A stretch of 64,000 nt of DNA from Agrococcus lahaulensis DSM 17612. GTDB taxonomy: Bacteria; Actinomycetota; Actinomycetes; Actinomycetales; Microbacteriaceae. Positions 56,158 to 64,000 of the stretch are shown here, piece after piece. Where the stretch lies: contig NZ_AULD01000006.1 of the NCBI RefSeq assembly GCF_000425105.1, positions 310,001-374,000 on the forward strand, in the 5' to 3' direction. Numbering within the stretch: position 1 is the first letter of the stretch; every line of letters begins with the position of its first letter. Under the pieces are notes generated by a model. It was not told where the DNA came from. It saw only the letters and a program-made list of their open reading frames with translations, and made no database searches. The position numbers were made by a program, and so were the translations under genes.

Positions 56158-57664
56158 CCCCGTCCGCAGCCGCCGCGGGCGCCGCGGCCGCGTCGCGGTG
56201 CTCCGGCTCGTCGGGCACGTCGTCGGCGGGCTTCCGCAGCCGGAGCGTCGCGATGACGCCGAGCACCCACAGCGCCGCCGCGCCCATGAACGCGAGGCGC
56301 GCGCCCTCGAGCAGCGCGTCGCCCGAGGGAACGCCCGTGTCGACGAGCTGCCCCTGCCGCGTCGCCATGATGGTGACGAACGCAGCCGTGCCCGCGGCGC
56401 CGGCCACTTGCTGCACCGTGCTCAGCACCGCCGAGCCGTGGCCGTACAGGTGCTTCGGGAGCGCGCCGAGCGACACCGTGAACAGCGGCGGGAAGGTGAG
56501 CGCGAAGCCGAGGCTCAGCACCATCTGCATGAGGAGCACCATCCACCACGGCGTCGTCGTGGCGAGCTGCGTGTAGAGCACGAGCGCCGCGAGCACGACG
56601 AGCGCGCCGGGGATCACGAGCGGGCGCGGTCCCCACCGGTCGTAGAGCCGACCGACGACCGGTCCGAGCAGACCCGTGAGGAGCGCACCCGGGAGCGTGA
56701 TGAGCCCGACCTGCAGCGGCTCGAGGCCGAGCGAGTCCTGCAGGATGAGCGGCAGCAGGATGAGCGTGCCGAACATCGCCGCCATCGCGATCATCATGAC
56801 GGTCACGGCGGCCGTGAACAGCGGGTGCCGGAACGTGCGCAGGTCGAGCAGCGCGTCGTCGGTGCGCTGGAGCCGCACCTGCCGCAGCACGAACGCGACG
56901 AGGCCGAGCACGCCGATCGCGAGCGCCGTGGGCAGCTGCCACGCGGGCAGCCCCTCCGCGCCGATGAGCGAGAGCCCGTAGACGAGGCCGCCGAACCCGA
57001 GCCCCGCGAGCGGGATCGAGACGACGTCGAGCCGCGGTGGCTGCTGCACGTCGCCCCCGCGGAGCGTGCGGGCGCCCGTGAGGAGCATCGCGATCGCGAG
57101 CGGCGCGACGCCGAGGAAGATCCAGCGCCACGACGCGAACTGCAGGATCGCGCCCGAGACGGTCGGGCCGAGCGCGGGTGCGACCGACATGACGAGGGAG
57201 ATCGTGCCCATGAAGGCGCCTCGGCGCGCGGGCGGCACGAGGCGCATGACCGTCGTCATGAGCAGCGGGAACACCACGGCGGTGCCGGATGCCTGCACGA
57301 CGCGGCCGAGCAGCAGCAGCGGGAACGACGGCGCGACGCCCGCGAGGAGCGTGCCGGCGACGAACGCGCCCATCGCGACGAGGTAGAGCGAGCGCGTGCT
57401 GAAGCGCGCCATGAGCCAGCCGGTCGTCGGGATGACGATCGCCATCGTGAGCAGGAAGGCGGTCGTGAGCCACTGCGCGGCGCGCTCGTCGATGCCGAGC
57501 ACGGGGTCGGCGACGAGCGTCGAGATGGCGACGTTCATCGCGGTCTCGTTGAGGATGACGACGAAGGCCGAGACGAGCAGCGTCGCGATGACGATCGCGC
57601 CGCCGGCAGGCAGTCGAGTGGATGCGTCGGCCCGGGCGGGGGTGGACTGGGTGTCGGTCGGCAT
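56126..57664 (-). CDS. DHA2 family MFS drug exporter (EmrB/QacA type)
   Basis: A 512-residue MFS protein with about fourteen helices. Signatures: LNETAMNVAISTLVADPV near residue 40 (motif for DHA2), TTAFLLTMAIVIPTTGWL, VMSVAPALGPTVSGAILQFASWRWIFL near 160 (motif C). The C-terminal tail is Ala/Pro-rich. It likely exports drugs. No TetR/MarR regulator is adjacent. It follows a VOC protein gene on the same strand. Confidence 0.9.
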   Translation of the reverse strand: MPTDTQSTPARADASTRLPAGGAIVIATLLVSAFVVILNETAMNVAISTLVADPVLGIDERAAQWLTTAFLLTMAIVIPTTGWLMARFSTRSLYLVAMGAFVAGTLLAGVAPSFPLLLLGRVVQASGTAVVFPLLMTTVMRLVPPARRGAFMGTISLVMSVAPALGPTVSGAILQFASWRWIFLGVAPLAIAMLLTGARTLRGGDVQQPPRLDVVSIPLAGLGFGGLVYGLSLIGAEGLPAWQLPTALAIGVLGLVAFVLRQVRLQRTDDALLDLRTFRHPLFTAAVTVMMIAMAAMFGTLILLPLILQDSLGLEPLQVGLITLPGALLTGLLGPVVGRLYDRWGPRPLVIPGALVVLAALVLYTQLATTTPWWMVLLMQMVLSLGFALTFPPLFTVSLGALPKHLYGHGSAVLSTVQQVAGAAGTAAFVTIMATRQGQLVDTGVPSGDALLEGARLAFMGAAALWVLGVIATLRLRKPADDVPDEPEHRDAAAAPAAAADGATPAPAAPAP

Positions 57665-57688
57665 GTGCTCTCTCGGGCGGCACCGCGC

Positions 57689-57710
57689 GGACCCGCCGAT
57701 CGGCGGATCC
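57689..57710 (-). terminator. hairpin between the VOC and DHA2 genes
   Basis: GGACCCGCCGA (57689-57699) and TCGGCGGATCC (57700-57710) pair over 11 positions with one G-U on the minus strand. It follows the VOC gene and could be its terminator, or an operator for the exporter. Confidence 0.4.
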
Positions 57711-57751
57711 GCGTCGCTGCGATCAGAAGGGTGGGCGGCTGCCGCGGCGGA

Positions 57752-58159
57752 TCAGGCCGCGGGCGCCTCCATGTGGAAGAAGTCGATGATGTGGCCGTCG
57801 GGGTCGGTGAGCTGACCGCCGTACATGCCCCACTCGCTCTCCTCGATGGGCTTGGAGAGCCTACCGCCCGCCGCCGTGCCCGCGGCACCGAAGGCGTCGA
57901 CCTCCTCGCGGCTGCCGAGCAGCAGCGCGAGCAGGTTCTCGAGCGAACCGCGCTCGGCGCGCCGCTGCTCGCCGACGAGGAACTCATCGAACCGCTCGTG
58001 CTCGAGCAGCATGATCGAGACCTGCTCGTTCACGGCCATGCAGCTCGTCGTCTCGTCGCTGAAAGCCGGGTTGCGCGTGAAGCCGAGCGCCTCGTAGAAG
58101 GCGGTCGCGACGCCGACGTCGGCGACGGCGTAGTTCGGGAAGACCATCTGCACTGCCAT
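57752..58159 (-). CDS. VOC family protein (glyoxalase/bleomycin resistance-like)
   Basis: A 135-residue vicinal-oxygen-chelate protein: MVFPNYAVADVGVATAFYEALGF at the start, then MAVNEQVSIMLLEHERFDEFL, and YGGQLTDPDGHIIDFFH at the end, the betaalphabetabetabeta pattern. Metal ligands are not fully conserved, so resistance or DNA-binding roles are both possible. ATG at 58159 with GGAG five bases upstream is preferred over 58174. Confidence 0.82.
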   Translation of the reverse strand: MAVQMVFPNYAVADVGVATAFYEALGFTRNPAFSDETTSCMAVNEQVSIMLLEHERFDEFLVGEQRRAERGSLENLLALLLGSREEVDAFGAAGTAAGGRLSKPIEESEWGMYGGQLTDPDGHIIDFFHMEAPAA

Positions 58160-58206
58160 GACCGCTCCGCTCATCGGCGCGCGCGTGCGGCGCGCGAACG
58201 GCGCTC

Positions 58207-58212
58207 ACGGTA
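58207..58212 (-). promoter_or_regulatory. possible -10 TACCGT of the VOC gene
   Basis: TACCGT on the minus strand would give a leader of about 40 bases before the ATG at 58159. Confidence 0.3.
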
Positions 58213-58226
58213 ATCCGGGCCGGGAG

Positions 58227-58232
58227 TACGGT
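58227..58232 (+). promoter_or_regulatory. -10 hexamer TACGGT of the FUSC gene
   Basis: TACGGT ends seven bases before the ATG at 58240. Confidence 0.45.
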
Positions 58233-58239
58233 CAAGGGG

Positions 58240-59295
58240 ATGACCCGCTCGACTCGCGCGAGCGCCGAGTTCCGGCGCGCGTTCCTCGCCTTCGGGCCCC
58301 ACGACGGCGCGCACCGCGTCGCGATCCGGGCGAGCGCCAGCACCGCCGTGCCGCTCCTCGTGCTCGTCGCGATCGGCCACGCGGAGTGGGGCGCGTGGGC
58401 CGCCTTCGGCGCCTTCACCTCGCTCTACGGCCGCAATCGCGTGCAGCTGCCCCGGCTCGTCATGCAGTCGACGGCCGCGGTCGTCATGGTCGCGGCGGTG
58501 GGGCTCGGCTCGCTCGTCGCGACGCTGCCCGCGCCGGCGTGGCCGATGATCGCGCTCGGCGCTGTCTTCGCGGGCCTCGTCTCGATCGTCTCCGACGCCG
58601 AGGACTGGCACCCGCCGGGTCCGCTCTTCGCGCTCTTCGCCTTCAGCGGCTCCGCATCGCTGCCTGGCATCTCGCTCGCCGACGCGGGGATCGCGACCGT
58701 CGTGGCCACCGCATCCGCCGCCTTCTCCGTGCTCATCGGCTCGATCGGCACCGCGTGGCGGCGGGCGCGGCGGCTGCCGGCGCTCGAGTCGCTGCCCGTC
58801 GCGCGCAGCTACCGCCTCTCCCCCGGCCGCCGGGTGCAGCTGCGGCGCGTCGCGCGCTACGCGCTCAGCGTCGCGCTCGCGGGCTCGATCGCGACGGCGC
58901 TCGGCATCGGCCACCCCTACTGGGCGATGGTCTCGGCGGTCGTGCCCGTCTCGACCGGCACGTTCGCGGCCGGCCTCGCGCGCGGCACCCACCGCATCCT
59001 GGGCACGAGCCTCGGCGTGGTGCTCGCCGCCGCCCTGCTCGCGCTGCGGCCGAGCGACGTCGTGGTCGTGCTGCTCATCGCGGCCGTCGCGTTCGGCACC
59101 GAGCTGCTCGTGGGCCGCAACTACGGCGTCGCGATGGTCTTCGTCACGCCGCTCGCGCTGCTCGCGGTGCACCTCTCGAGCCCCGTGCCGGTCGACCGGC
59201 TGCTCGTCGACCGGCTCGTCGAGTCGATCGTGGGAGCGCTCGTGGGCATCGCGGTCGGCTTCGCGACCCGCCGGTGGGACGGCCACCGGGCCTGA
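58240..59295 (+). CDS. FUSC family membrane protein
   Basis: A 351-residue membrane protein. N-terminal helices (STAVPLLVLVAIGHAEWGAWAAFGAFTSLYG near residue 35, read in parts) match the FUSC/fusaric-acid resistance group with the SLYG segment. A cytoplasmic stretch (RRARRLPALESLPVARSY) divides it from a second set of helices (YALSVALAGSIATALG, YWAMVSAVVPVSTGTFAAGLARG). FUSC proteins export aromatic acids or other toxic compounds in related bacteria. Substrate unknown. Confidence 0.83.
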   Translation: MTRSTRASAEFRRAFLAFGPHDGAHRVAIRASASTAVPLLVLVAIGHAEWGAWAAFGAFTSLYGRNRVQLPRLVMQSTAAVVMVAAVGLGSLVATLPAPAWPMIALGAVFAGLVSIVSDAEDWHPPGPLFALFAFSGSASLPGISLADAGIATVVATASAAFSVLIGSIGTAWRRARRLPALESLPVARSYRLSPGRRVQLRRVARYALSVALAGSIATALGIGHPYWAMVSAVVPVSTGTFAAGLARGTHRILGTSLGVVLAAALLALRPSDVVVVLLIAAVAFGTELLVGRNYGVAMVFVTPLALLAVHLSSPVPVDRLLVDRLVESIVGALVGIAVGFATRRWDGHRA

Positions 59296-59314
59296 CCCGT
59301 CGCTCGCCCTGTGC

Positions 59315-59320
59315 TATCCA
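59315..59320 (+). promoter_or_regulatory. weak -10 TATCCA of the phosphatidyltransferase gene
   Basis: TATCCA ends seven bases before the ATG at 59328; its last base deviates from T. Confidence 0.3.
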
Positions 59321-59327
59321 AGAGGGC

Positions 59328-59954
59328 ATGCGCCTCATCTCGGCTCGCGACCGCGATCCGGCCGACCCCTACTTCACGCGCGTGCTCACGGTGCCGAACG
59401 CCTTCACCATCGCCCGGCTGCTGCTCCTCGTGCCCGTCTGCTGGCTCATCATCGGCGGCGCTCCGGGCTCGTGGACCCCGGTCGTGCTGCTCGCGGTGTG
59501 GGCGGCGACCGACTGGATCGACGGCGTGCTCGCGCGCGCGCTCGACCAGACCTCGCGGCTCGGCGAGGTCATGGACCCGATCGCCGACCGCATCGGCATC
59601 GTCGGCGTCACGCTCGCGCTCGCGATCGGCGGGGCGGTCGACTGGTGGATCCTCGCCGTCATCTTCGCCGTCGACGTGCTCTCGGTGATCTCGGCGGGCA
59701 AGGCGGCCCGCGACGGCAGCATCCACGTCTCGTGGCTCGGCAAGGTGCGCACGGCGGTACTGCTGACGGCGATCGTCGTCGTGCTGCTCGGCCACACCGT
59801 GCTGCCGGAGGCGACCGCGCTCGGCATGACGCTCATGCTCGTCGGCGTCGGCCTGCACGTGATCGCGGGGATCGACTACTTCCTGCAGGCGCGTCGCCTG
59901 CGCCGGGTGCACACTGGGAGGCCTACGAGTCGGCAGGCGGAGGAGGCGCGATGA
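59328..59954 (+). CDS. CDP-alcohol phosphatidyltransferase
   Basis: A 208-residue membrane enzyme. The complete catalytic motif DGx2ARx8Gx3Dx3D is in TDWIDGVLARALDQTSRL continuing to GEVMDPIADR near residue 75. About five helices surround it. It transfers a CDP-diacylglycerol phosphatidyl group to an alcohol, likely glycerol-phosphate or inositol-phosphate; the alcohol cannot be determined. The next gene starts at its stop codon (ATGA). Confidence 0.88.
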   Translation: MRLISARDRDPADPYFTRVLTVPNAFTIARLLLLVPVCWLIIGGAPGSWTPVVLLAVWAATDWIDGVLARALDQTSRLGEVMDPIADRIGIVGVTLALAIGGAVDWWILAVIFAVDVLSVISAGKAARDGSIHVSWLGKVRTAVLLTAIVVVLLGHTVLPEATALGMTLMLVGVGLHVIAGIDYFLQARRLRRVHTGRPTSRQAEEAR

Positions 59955-60403
59955 ACGAGTGGCACGAGGACCGCGAGCGGCTCGCGGCGCACGTCGAGGA
60001 CATCCTCGCGGGCTGGCACGAGTCGGTCGAGCGGGTGCCCGGCGAGGACGGCGAGCCCGACACGATCGTCGCGCGCGACGGCGACCGGGTGGCGGCGATC
60101 CTGCCCCTCGACGAGGAGAGCGTCGAGGAGATGGTCGACGCCGAGGCCGACGGCGAGCTCGCGCAGTGGCTGCGCGATGAGCTCGCCGAGGACGACGAGC
60201 GCGACGACGACGACCTCGACGACGACGAGGACGACGACCTCGAGGCCGCCGCCGACGCGTGGCTCGGCGACGACGCCGCCGTGGAGGACGACCCCGTCGC
60301 GACGACCGCCGCCGCCGAGGACGACGACGACGAGGACGACTTCGACCTCGACGACTGGGACGACCCGGAGGCCGACGCACTCATCGACGAGCTGCCGGCG
60401 TAG
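59951..60403 (+). CDS. acidic hypothetical protein
   Basis: A 150-residue protein with no recognised domain. Residues 1-75 are moderately folded (HVEDILAGWHESVERVPGEDG), while 80-150 are extremely rich in Asp/Glu (DDERDDDDLDDDEDDDLE). No signal or membrane segment. It is coupled to the CDP-alcohol phosphatidyltransferase by an ATGA overlap, so it may belong to its pathway or be a Ca2+/Mg2+-buffering or chaperone-like protein. This is inference. Confidence 0.7.
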   Translation: MNEWHEDRERLAAHVEDILAGWHESVERVPGEDGEPDTIVARDGDRVAAILPLDEESVEEMVDAEADGELAQWLRDELAEDDERDDDDLDDDEDDDLEAAADAWLGDDAAVEDDPVATTAAAEDDDDEDDFDLDDWDDPEADALIDELPA

Positions 60404-60440
60404 CGCGCCGCGGGGAGCAGTCGCGCGGAATAGCGGCGCG
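60404..60440 (+). terminator. hairpin after the acidic protein gene
   Basis: CGCGCCGC (60404-60411) and GCGGCGCG (60433-60440) form an 8-bp stem with a 21-base loop, starting right after the stop codon. Confidence 0.3.
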
Positions 60441-60460
60441 GGGCGCGCGTTGACCCCAGC

Positions 60461-61123
60461 ATGCAGGTAGACATCTGGTCAGACGTGGCGTGCCCGTGGT
60501 GCTTCATCGGCAAGCGGCGGTTCGAGCGGGCGCTGGGCGCCTGGGAGCACGGCGACGAGGTCGAGGTCACGTGGCACTCGTACCAGCTCGACCCCACGCT
60601 CCCCGAGCGCTACGACGGCGGCGAGGTCGAGTACCTCTCGCGCGTGAAGGGCATGCCGGTCGAGCAGGTGCGGCAGATGATCGGCCACGTCGCCGAGCAG
60701 GCCGCGGGCGAGGGCCTGCGGTACGACTTCGACGCGCTCGTCGTCGCGAACAGCCTGCGCGCCCACCAGCTGCTGCACCTCGCGAAGTCGACGGACGCGA
60801 AGACGGCGGATGCGGTGAAGGACGGGCTCCTGTCGGCCCACTTCGAGCGCGGCGTCGACATCGGCGACGTCGAGGCGCTCGTCGAGATCGGCACTGCCGC
60901 GGGGCTCGACGCGGACGAGATCCGGGCGTCGCTCGCCGACGAGCGCCACTTGCCCGCCGTGCGCGCCGACATCCAGCAGGCGCGCGAGATCGGCGTGAAC
61001 GGCGTGCCGTTCTTCGTCTTCGACATGCGCCTCGCGCTCTCGGGCGCGCAGCCGCCGGAGGTCTTCGTGCAGGCGCTCGAGCGCGCGCGAGAGCTGAGCC
61101 TCGAGGACTCCCCCGCCCGCTGA
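60461..61123 (+). CDS. DsbA family oxidoreductase (FrnE-like)
   Basis: A 220-residue thioredoxin-fold protein with a CPWC active site in WSDVACPWCFIGKRRFERAL near residue 12. EVTWHSYQLDPTLPERYDGG and NGVPFFVFDMRLALSGAQ (cis-Pro region) match the FrnE/HCCA-isomerase-like subgroup of DsbA. No signal peptide, so it acts in the cytoplasm. Related proteins are linked to oxidative stress. Convergent with a methyltransferase gene 13 bases away. Confidence 0.9.
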   Translation: MQVDIWSDVACPWCFIGKRRFERALGAWEHGDEVEVTWHSYQLDPTLPERYDGGEVEYLSRVKGMPVEQVRQMIGHVAEQAAGEGLRYDFDALVVANSLRAHQLLHLAKSTDAKTADAVKDGLLSAHFERGVDIGDVEALVEIGTAAGLDADEIRASLADERHLPAVRADIQQAREIGVNGVPFFVFDMRLALSGAQPPEVFVQALERARELSLEDSPAR

Positions 61124-61136
61124 GCCGCCGACGGCG

Positions 61137-61898
61137 TCAGTCGGCGCGGCGAGCGAGGAAGACCCACTCGCGGCCGGGGCGGTCGGGCGCATCGCGCACG
61201 TCGACCAGCGCGAAGCCCGCGCGCTCGAGCGACGCCTCGATCTGCTCCCGCGAGCGGAACCGGAGCGTCGACTCCGAGTCGATGCGCGCGCCGTCGCGGT
61301 GGAACACGGTCGGCGACCGGAACGTGACGAGCGCGCCGCCGGGCGCCTCCTCGTCGACCGCGATGAGCTCGACCCAGTCCTCGACCGGCCCTTCGTGCGC
61401 GACGTCGACGACCTGCCGCGACGCCTCCGGCGTCCACTCGAGCCACGCGCGGCGCTCGGGTCGCCGCGACTCGAGCACGAGCGTCCCGCCCGGCCGCAGC
61501 AGCCGCCGCGCGGCGCCGAGCGTCGTGGCCCAGTCGTGCTCCTCGACGAAGACCTGCGCGACGTTCGCCGTCATGGTCGCGACGTCGAAGCCCGAGCCGA
61601 TCGACGCATCCGCCTCGGCGGCGTCGAGCGTCCCCTCGAGCCAGCGCACCGCATCCGCGCCCGGCTTCGCCCGCGCGACCCCGATCGACGCGCTCGCGGG
61701 GTCGACGCCCGTGACCGAGAGCCCGCGCGCGGCGAGCATGAGCGCGAACGTGCCGGTGCCGCAGCCGATGTCGAGCACCGACCGGGCGCCGAGCTCGTCG
61801 ACGACGATCCGCACGTGGACCTCGAGATCCGAGCGGTCGGGGTCGAGCGCGTCGTAGACGGCCGCGAGGCGCGGCTCGCCGAAGATCGCGTCGACCAC
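61137..61898 (-). CDS. SAM-dependent methyltransferase
   Basis: A 253-residue class I methyltransferase. The SAM motif I is VLDIGCGTGTFALML near residue 42, motif II Asp in VTGVDPASASI near 65, and LRPGGTLVLESRRPE near 140. The C-terminal half has an inserted substrate domain (RRAWLEWTPEASRQV). Substrate unknown. Start GTG at 61898, six bases after the SNF2 helicase stop, so the two are probably co-transcribed. Confidence 0.87.
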   Translation of the reverse strand: MVDAIFGEPRLAAVYDALDPDRSDLEVHVRIVVDELGARSVLDIGCGTGTFALMLAARGLSVTGVDPASASIGVARAKPGADAVRWLEGTLDAAEADASIGSGFDVATMTANVAQVFVEEHDWATTLGAARRLLRPGGTLVLESRRPERRAWLEWTPEASRQVVDVAHEGPVEDWVELIAVDEEAPGGALVTFRSPTVFHRDGARIDSESTLRFRSREQIEASLERAGFALVDVRDAPDRPGREWVFLARRAD

Positions 61899-61904
61899 CC
61901 CCGG

Positions 61905-64000
61905 TCAGCGCGCGATGCGCGCGGCCACCGCGTCGTGCAGCATGCCCGCGACCGCCTCGAGCCGCAGGTCGGTGCTCGTGGGCTCGTCGCCGACGGCGCC
62001 GTCGATCGCGCGACCGACCATGCCCGCCTTCGTGTCGAGCAGCTCGGCGATGCGCGTGTCGATCGTCTGCGCGGCGAGGATGCGCCACACGGTGACGGGC
62101 ATCGACTGGCCGATGCGGTGGATGCGGTCGATCGCCTGGGTCTGCTCGGCGTCGGTCCACGAGAGCTCGGCGAGCACCATGTCGGCCGCCGCCTGCAGGT
62201 TGACGCCGACGCCCGCGGCCATGAGCGAGCAGACGATGACCCGCACCGACTCGTCGTTCGTGAACGCGTCGATCGCGGCCTGGCGCTGCGTCGGCGACTG
62301 GTCGCCGCGGATCGAGACCGTCTTGATGCCGGCCTTCGCGAGCGTCTGCTCGGCGGCGTCGAGGACGTCGATGTGCTTGGCGAAGAAGACGACCTTGCCG
62401 ACCGAGTGCGCGAGCTGCGCGGCGTAGTCGGCGGCGAGCTCGGCCTTCGCGCGGCCGATGCGGCGCGCGAGCGCGAAGACGTTCTCACCCGTGCCGCCCT
62501 CCTGCGCCTCGACCTCGCTGCGCGCGATGCGGCGCACGAGCTCGTCGTCGACGCGGCTGTCGTCGCGCGCGTCGGCGGAGCGCTGCTCGATCGCGGCGTC
62601 GTAGCGGCGCAGCATGCGCTCGACGAGCTCGCGCTCGGCGGCGCGGATCGACCGCACGGATGCCTCGTCGAGCTCAACCGGGATGTCGGCGATGCGGCGG
62701 GCCGGGATGTCGGAGGCGACGTCGATCTTGCGGCGCCGGACGATGCCCATGTCGATCACGGCGCGCCTGGCTGCCGGGTAGAACGCCCGGTCCATCGGCG
62801 TGAGGCCGATCTCCTCGAGGTGGTCGGTGAGCTCGGCGTTCGGCTCCTTGTGGTCGATCCAGCCGAGGAAGCGCCAGATCGCCCCGAAGTCCTCGATGTC
62901 GTTGATGAGCGGCGTGCCGGTGAGGGCCATGAGCAGCGGGTTGCCGATGCGCTCGCGCATCGCCGCCGAGATCTGCAGCACGTGCCGCGAGCGCTTCGAG
63001 CGCGTGTTCTTGATGAAGTGCGCCTCGTCGACGACCATGCCGCGGAACCCGAACCGCTCGAGCCAGCCGATGTGGCGGTCGAGCACCTCGTAGTTCACGA
63101 CCACGACGTCGGCGAAGGCGTCGAGCGTGTCGCCGTCGCCCTGCAGCACCGCGGCGCGGCGCCCGGGCAGCCAGCGCTCGGTCTCGCGCGCCCAGTTGAT
63201 CTTCACGACGCTCGGCGCGACCACGAGCAGCGGGAACGCATCGGCCGCCTGCGCGGCGAGCAGCGCTTGCGCGGTCTTGCCGAGACCCGGCTCGTCGGCG
63301 AGCAGGAACGTGCGGTGCCCGTCGCGGGCGGCCTGCACGAGCTCGGCCTGGTGGTGCATGAGCTCCTTGCCGCCCGGCGCGATGTGCCGCTTCGGCTCGG
63401 GCAGCGGCATGCACGCGGGACGGCCGTCGGCCGCGACCTCGAACGAGAGGTAGAGCGGCGAGAGCAGGTCGAAGCCCGCGAGGCGGTCGCGCTCGGGCTT
63501 GCGGCGCACGTGCGTGAGGTCGGGCTCGAGGAAGGGGTTCGCGAGCGCGACCCGGCGCACCGACGGCGGCACGACCTGCGGCGCCTGCGGCTCGGTCACC
63601 TCGGGCTCGGGAGCCGACTGCGGCTCGGGCGCCTCCTCGATGCCGGCGGCCTGCAGCATCTCGCGCTTGCGCTCGCGCACGGCGTCGGTGATCGGCGCGC
63701 CGTCGCCGAGCAGCGGCAGCAGCGTGGGCTCGCGGCTCGCGGCCTTCGCGAGGATGACGGCGATGCCGTCGAGTCGCTTGAGGTCCTCGGCGCGCTGGGC
63801 GTCGGTGAGCGTCTTGTCGGCGCGCACTCGGGCGCGCTCCTCGCGCGCGAGCATCGCGACGACCTGCAGCTTCACGCGCGTCGAGCGGGAGGCGGCGCCG
63901 CGCTTGACGGCCGCCTCGACCTGGCGCACGGCGCGGGCGAGCTGCGGGATGAGCGCGTCGCGCTCCCGGGTGGCGGGCCGCTCGGCGGCCGCCTCGTCGA
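61905..64000 (-). CDS. SNF2-family DNA helicase/translocase (5' end outside window)
   Basis: The frame is open to the right edge; about 697 residues are visible. Helicase motifs: Walker A LADEPGLGKTAQALLAAQ, motif Ia VAPSVVKINWARE, DEAH box MVVDEAHFIKNTRS, motif III LMALTGTPLIND, and motifs V-VI SLMAAGVGVNLQAAADMVLAELSW and QAIDRIHRIGQ. The N-terminal region is charged and helical with a Pro/Glu linker. SNF2 proteins move along double-stranded DNA; whether this one works in repair, recombination or defence is not shown by neighbours. Confidence 0.93.
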   Translation of the reverse strand, partial: DEAAAERPATRERDALIPQLARAVRQVEAAVKRGAASRSTRVKLQVVAMLAREERARVRADKTLTDAQRAEDLKRLDGIAVILAKAASREPTLLPLLGDGAPITDAVRERKREMLQAAGIEEAPEPQSAPEPEVTEPQAPQVVPPSVRRVALANPFLEPDLTHVRRKPERDRLAGFDLLSPLYLSFEVAADGRPACMPLPEPKRHIAPGGKELMHHQAELVQAARDGHRTFLLADEPGLGKTAQALLAAQAADAFPLLVVAPSVVKINWARETERWLPGRRAAVLQGDGDTLDAFADVVVVNYEVLDRHIGWLERFGFRGMVVDEAHFIKNTRSKRSRHVLQISAAMRERIGNPLLMALTGTPLINDIEDFGAIWRFLGWIDHKEPNAELTDHLEEIGLTPMDRAFYPAARRAVIDMGIVRRRKIDVASDIPARRIADIPVELDEASVRSIRAAERELVERMLRRYDAAIEQRSADARDDSRVDDELVRRIARSEVEAQEGGTGENVFALARRIGRAKAELAADYAAQLAHSVGKVVFFAKHIDVLDAAEQTLAKAGIKTVSIRGDQSPTQRQAAIDAFTNDESVRVIVCSLMAAGVGVNLQAAADMVLAELSWTDAEQTQAIDRIHRIGQSMPVTVWRILAAQTIDTRIAELLDTKAGMVGRAIDGAVGDEPTSTDLRLEAVAGMLHDAVAARIAR

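Overview
The window is a gene-dense, very GC-rich (by eye above 70 percent) chromosomal segment of an actinobacterium. Gene content and order fit the family Microbacteriaceae: an Mg/PRC-barrel protein, DUF1003 and Mrp ATPase beside tatB, fdxA-dapC, dapE/dapD head to head, DUF3117, and a six-subunit-type Mrp antiporter. A genus such as Agrococcus is possible but not proven. I see no rRNA, tRNA, CRISPR array, insertion sequence, phage or plasmid genes. No gene-free stretch exceeds 300 bases. Both ends cut through genes: a DEAD-box RNA helicase on the left and a SNF2-type helicase on the right.

Layout. 1-6842: helicase tail, PHP phosphoesterase, membrane-anchored endo/exonuclease/phosphatase, alpha/beta hydrolase, two MFS exporters and a winged-helix regulator. 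6907-15034: aminopeptidase P, a LysE/LysG exporter-regulator pair, a YflT-like stress protein, a PRC-barrel/MgtE_N/CBS protein with DUF1003 and Mrp, tatB, an O-methyltransferase and DUF3117. 15160-25090: mannosyltransferase, dapE, dapD, an ABC exporter, a purine permease, citrate synthase, dapC and fdxA. 25087-28897: PIG-L deacetylase, FMN reductase and the TypA GTPase. 28988-38870: an oligopeptide ABC importer interrupted by an opposite-strand PH-domain gene, a CPBP protease and a second peptide-binding lipoprotein. 38870-43340: glycine cleavage genes gcvT-gcvH-gcvP behind a glycine riboswitch, with the second binding lipoprotein as the last coupled gene. 43377-49407: Mrp Na+/H+ antiporter operon with A and B fused. 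49506-64000: sbcD-sbcC, a LOG-family protein, a second YflT protein, a DHA2 exporter, a VOC protein, FUSC, a CDP-alcohol phosphatidyltransferase, an acidic protein, a DsbA-like oxidoreductase, a methyltransferase and the SNF2 helicase.

How the genes work together. Three dap genes supply late lysine/diaminopimelate steps. Glycine cleavage and a peptide-binding lipoprotein appear to share one glycine-controlled transcript, and the lipoprotein is a paralogue of the binding protein of the neighbouring peptide importer. SbcCD and the two helicases handle nucleic acids. The Mrp operon handles Na+/H+ homeostasis.

The main non-coding signals are these. (1) Two clusters of three 20-bp palindromes, at 596-696 and 13538-13638, both between convergent genes and both with the same 41/40-bp spacing. 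(2) Many genes with a TANNNT -10 hexamer 6-7 bases before the start codon, implying leaderless mRNAs. In four cases the upstream gene's TAG stop codon forms the first half of that hexamer or of the next gene's promoter, and two divergent pairs share overlapping -10 hexamers. (3) A glycine riboswitch. (4) A typA promoter lying in the loop of an 18-bp hairpin. No gene cluster here looks like an obviously new defence or biosynthetic system; the palindrome clusters and the riboswitch-linked lipoprotein are the best candidates for something undescribed.
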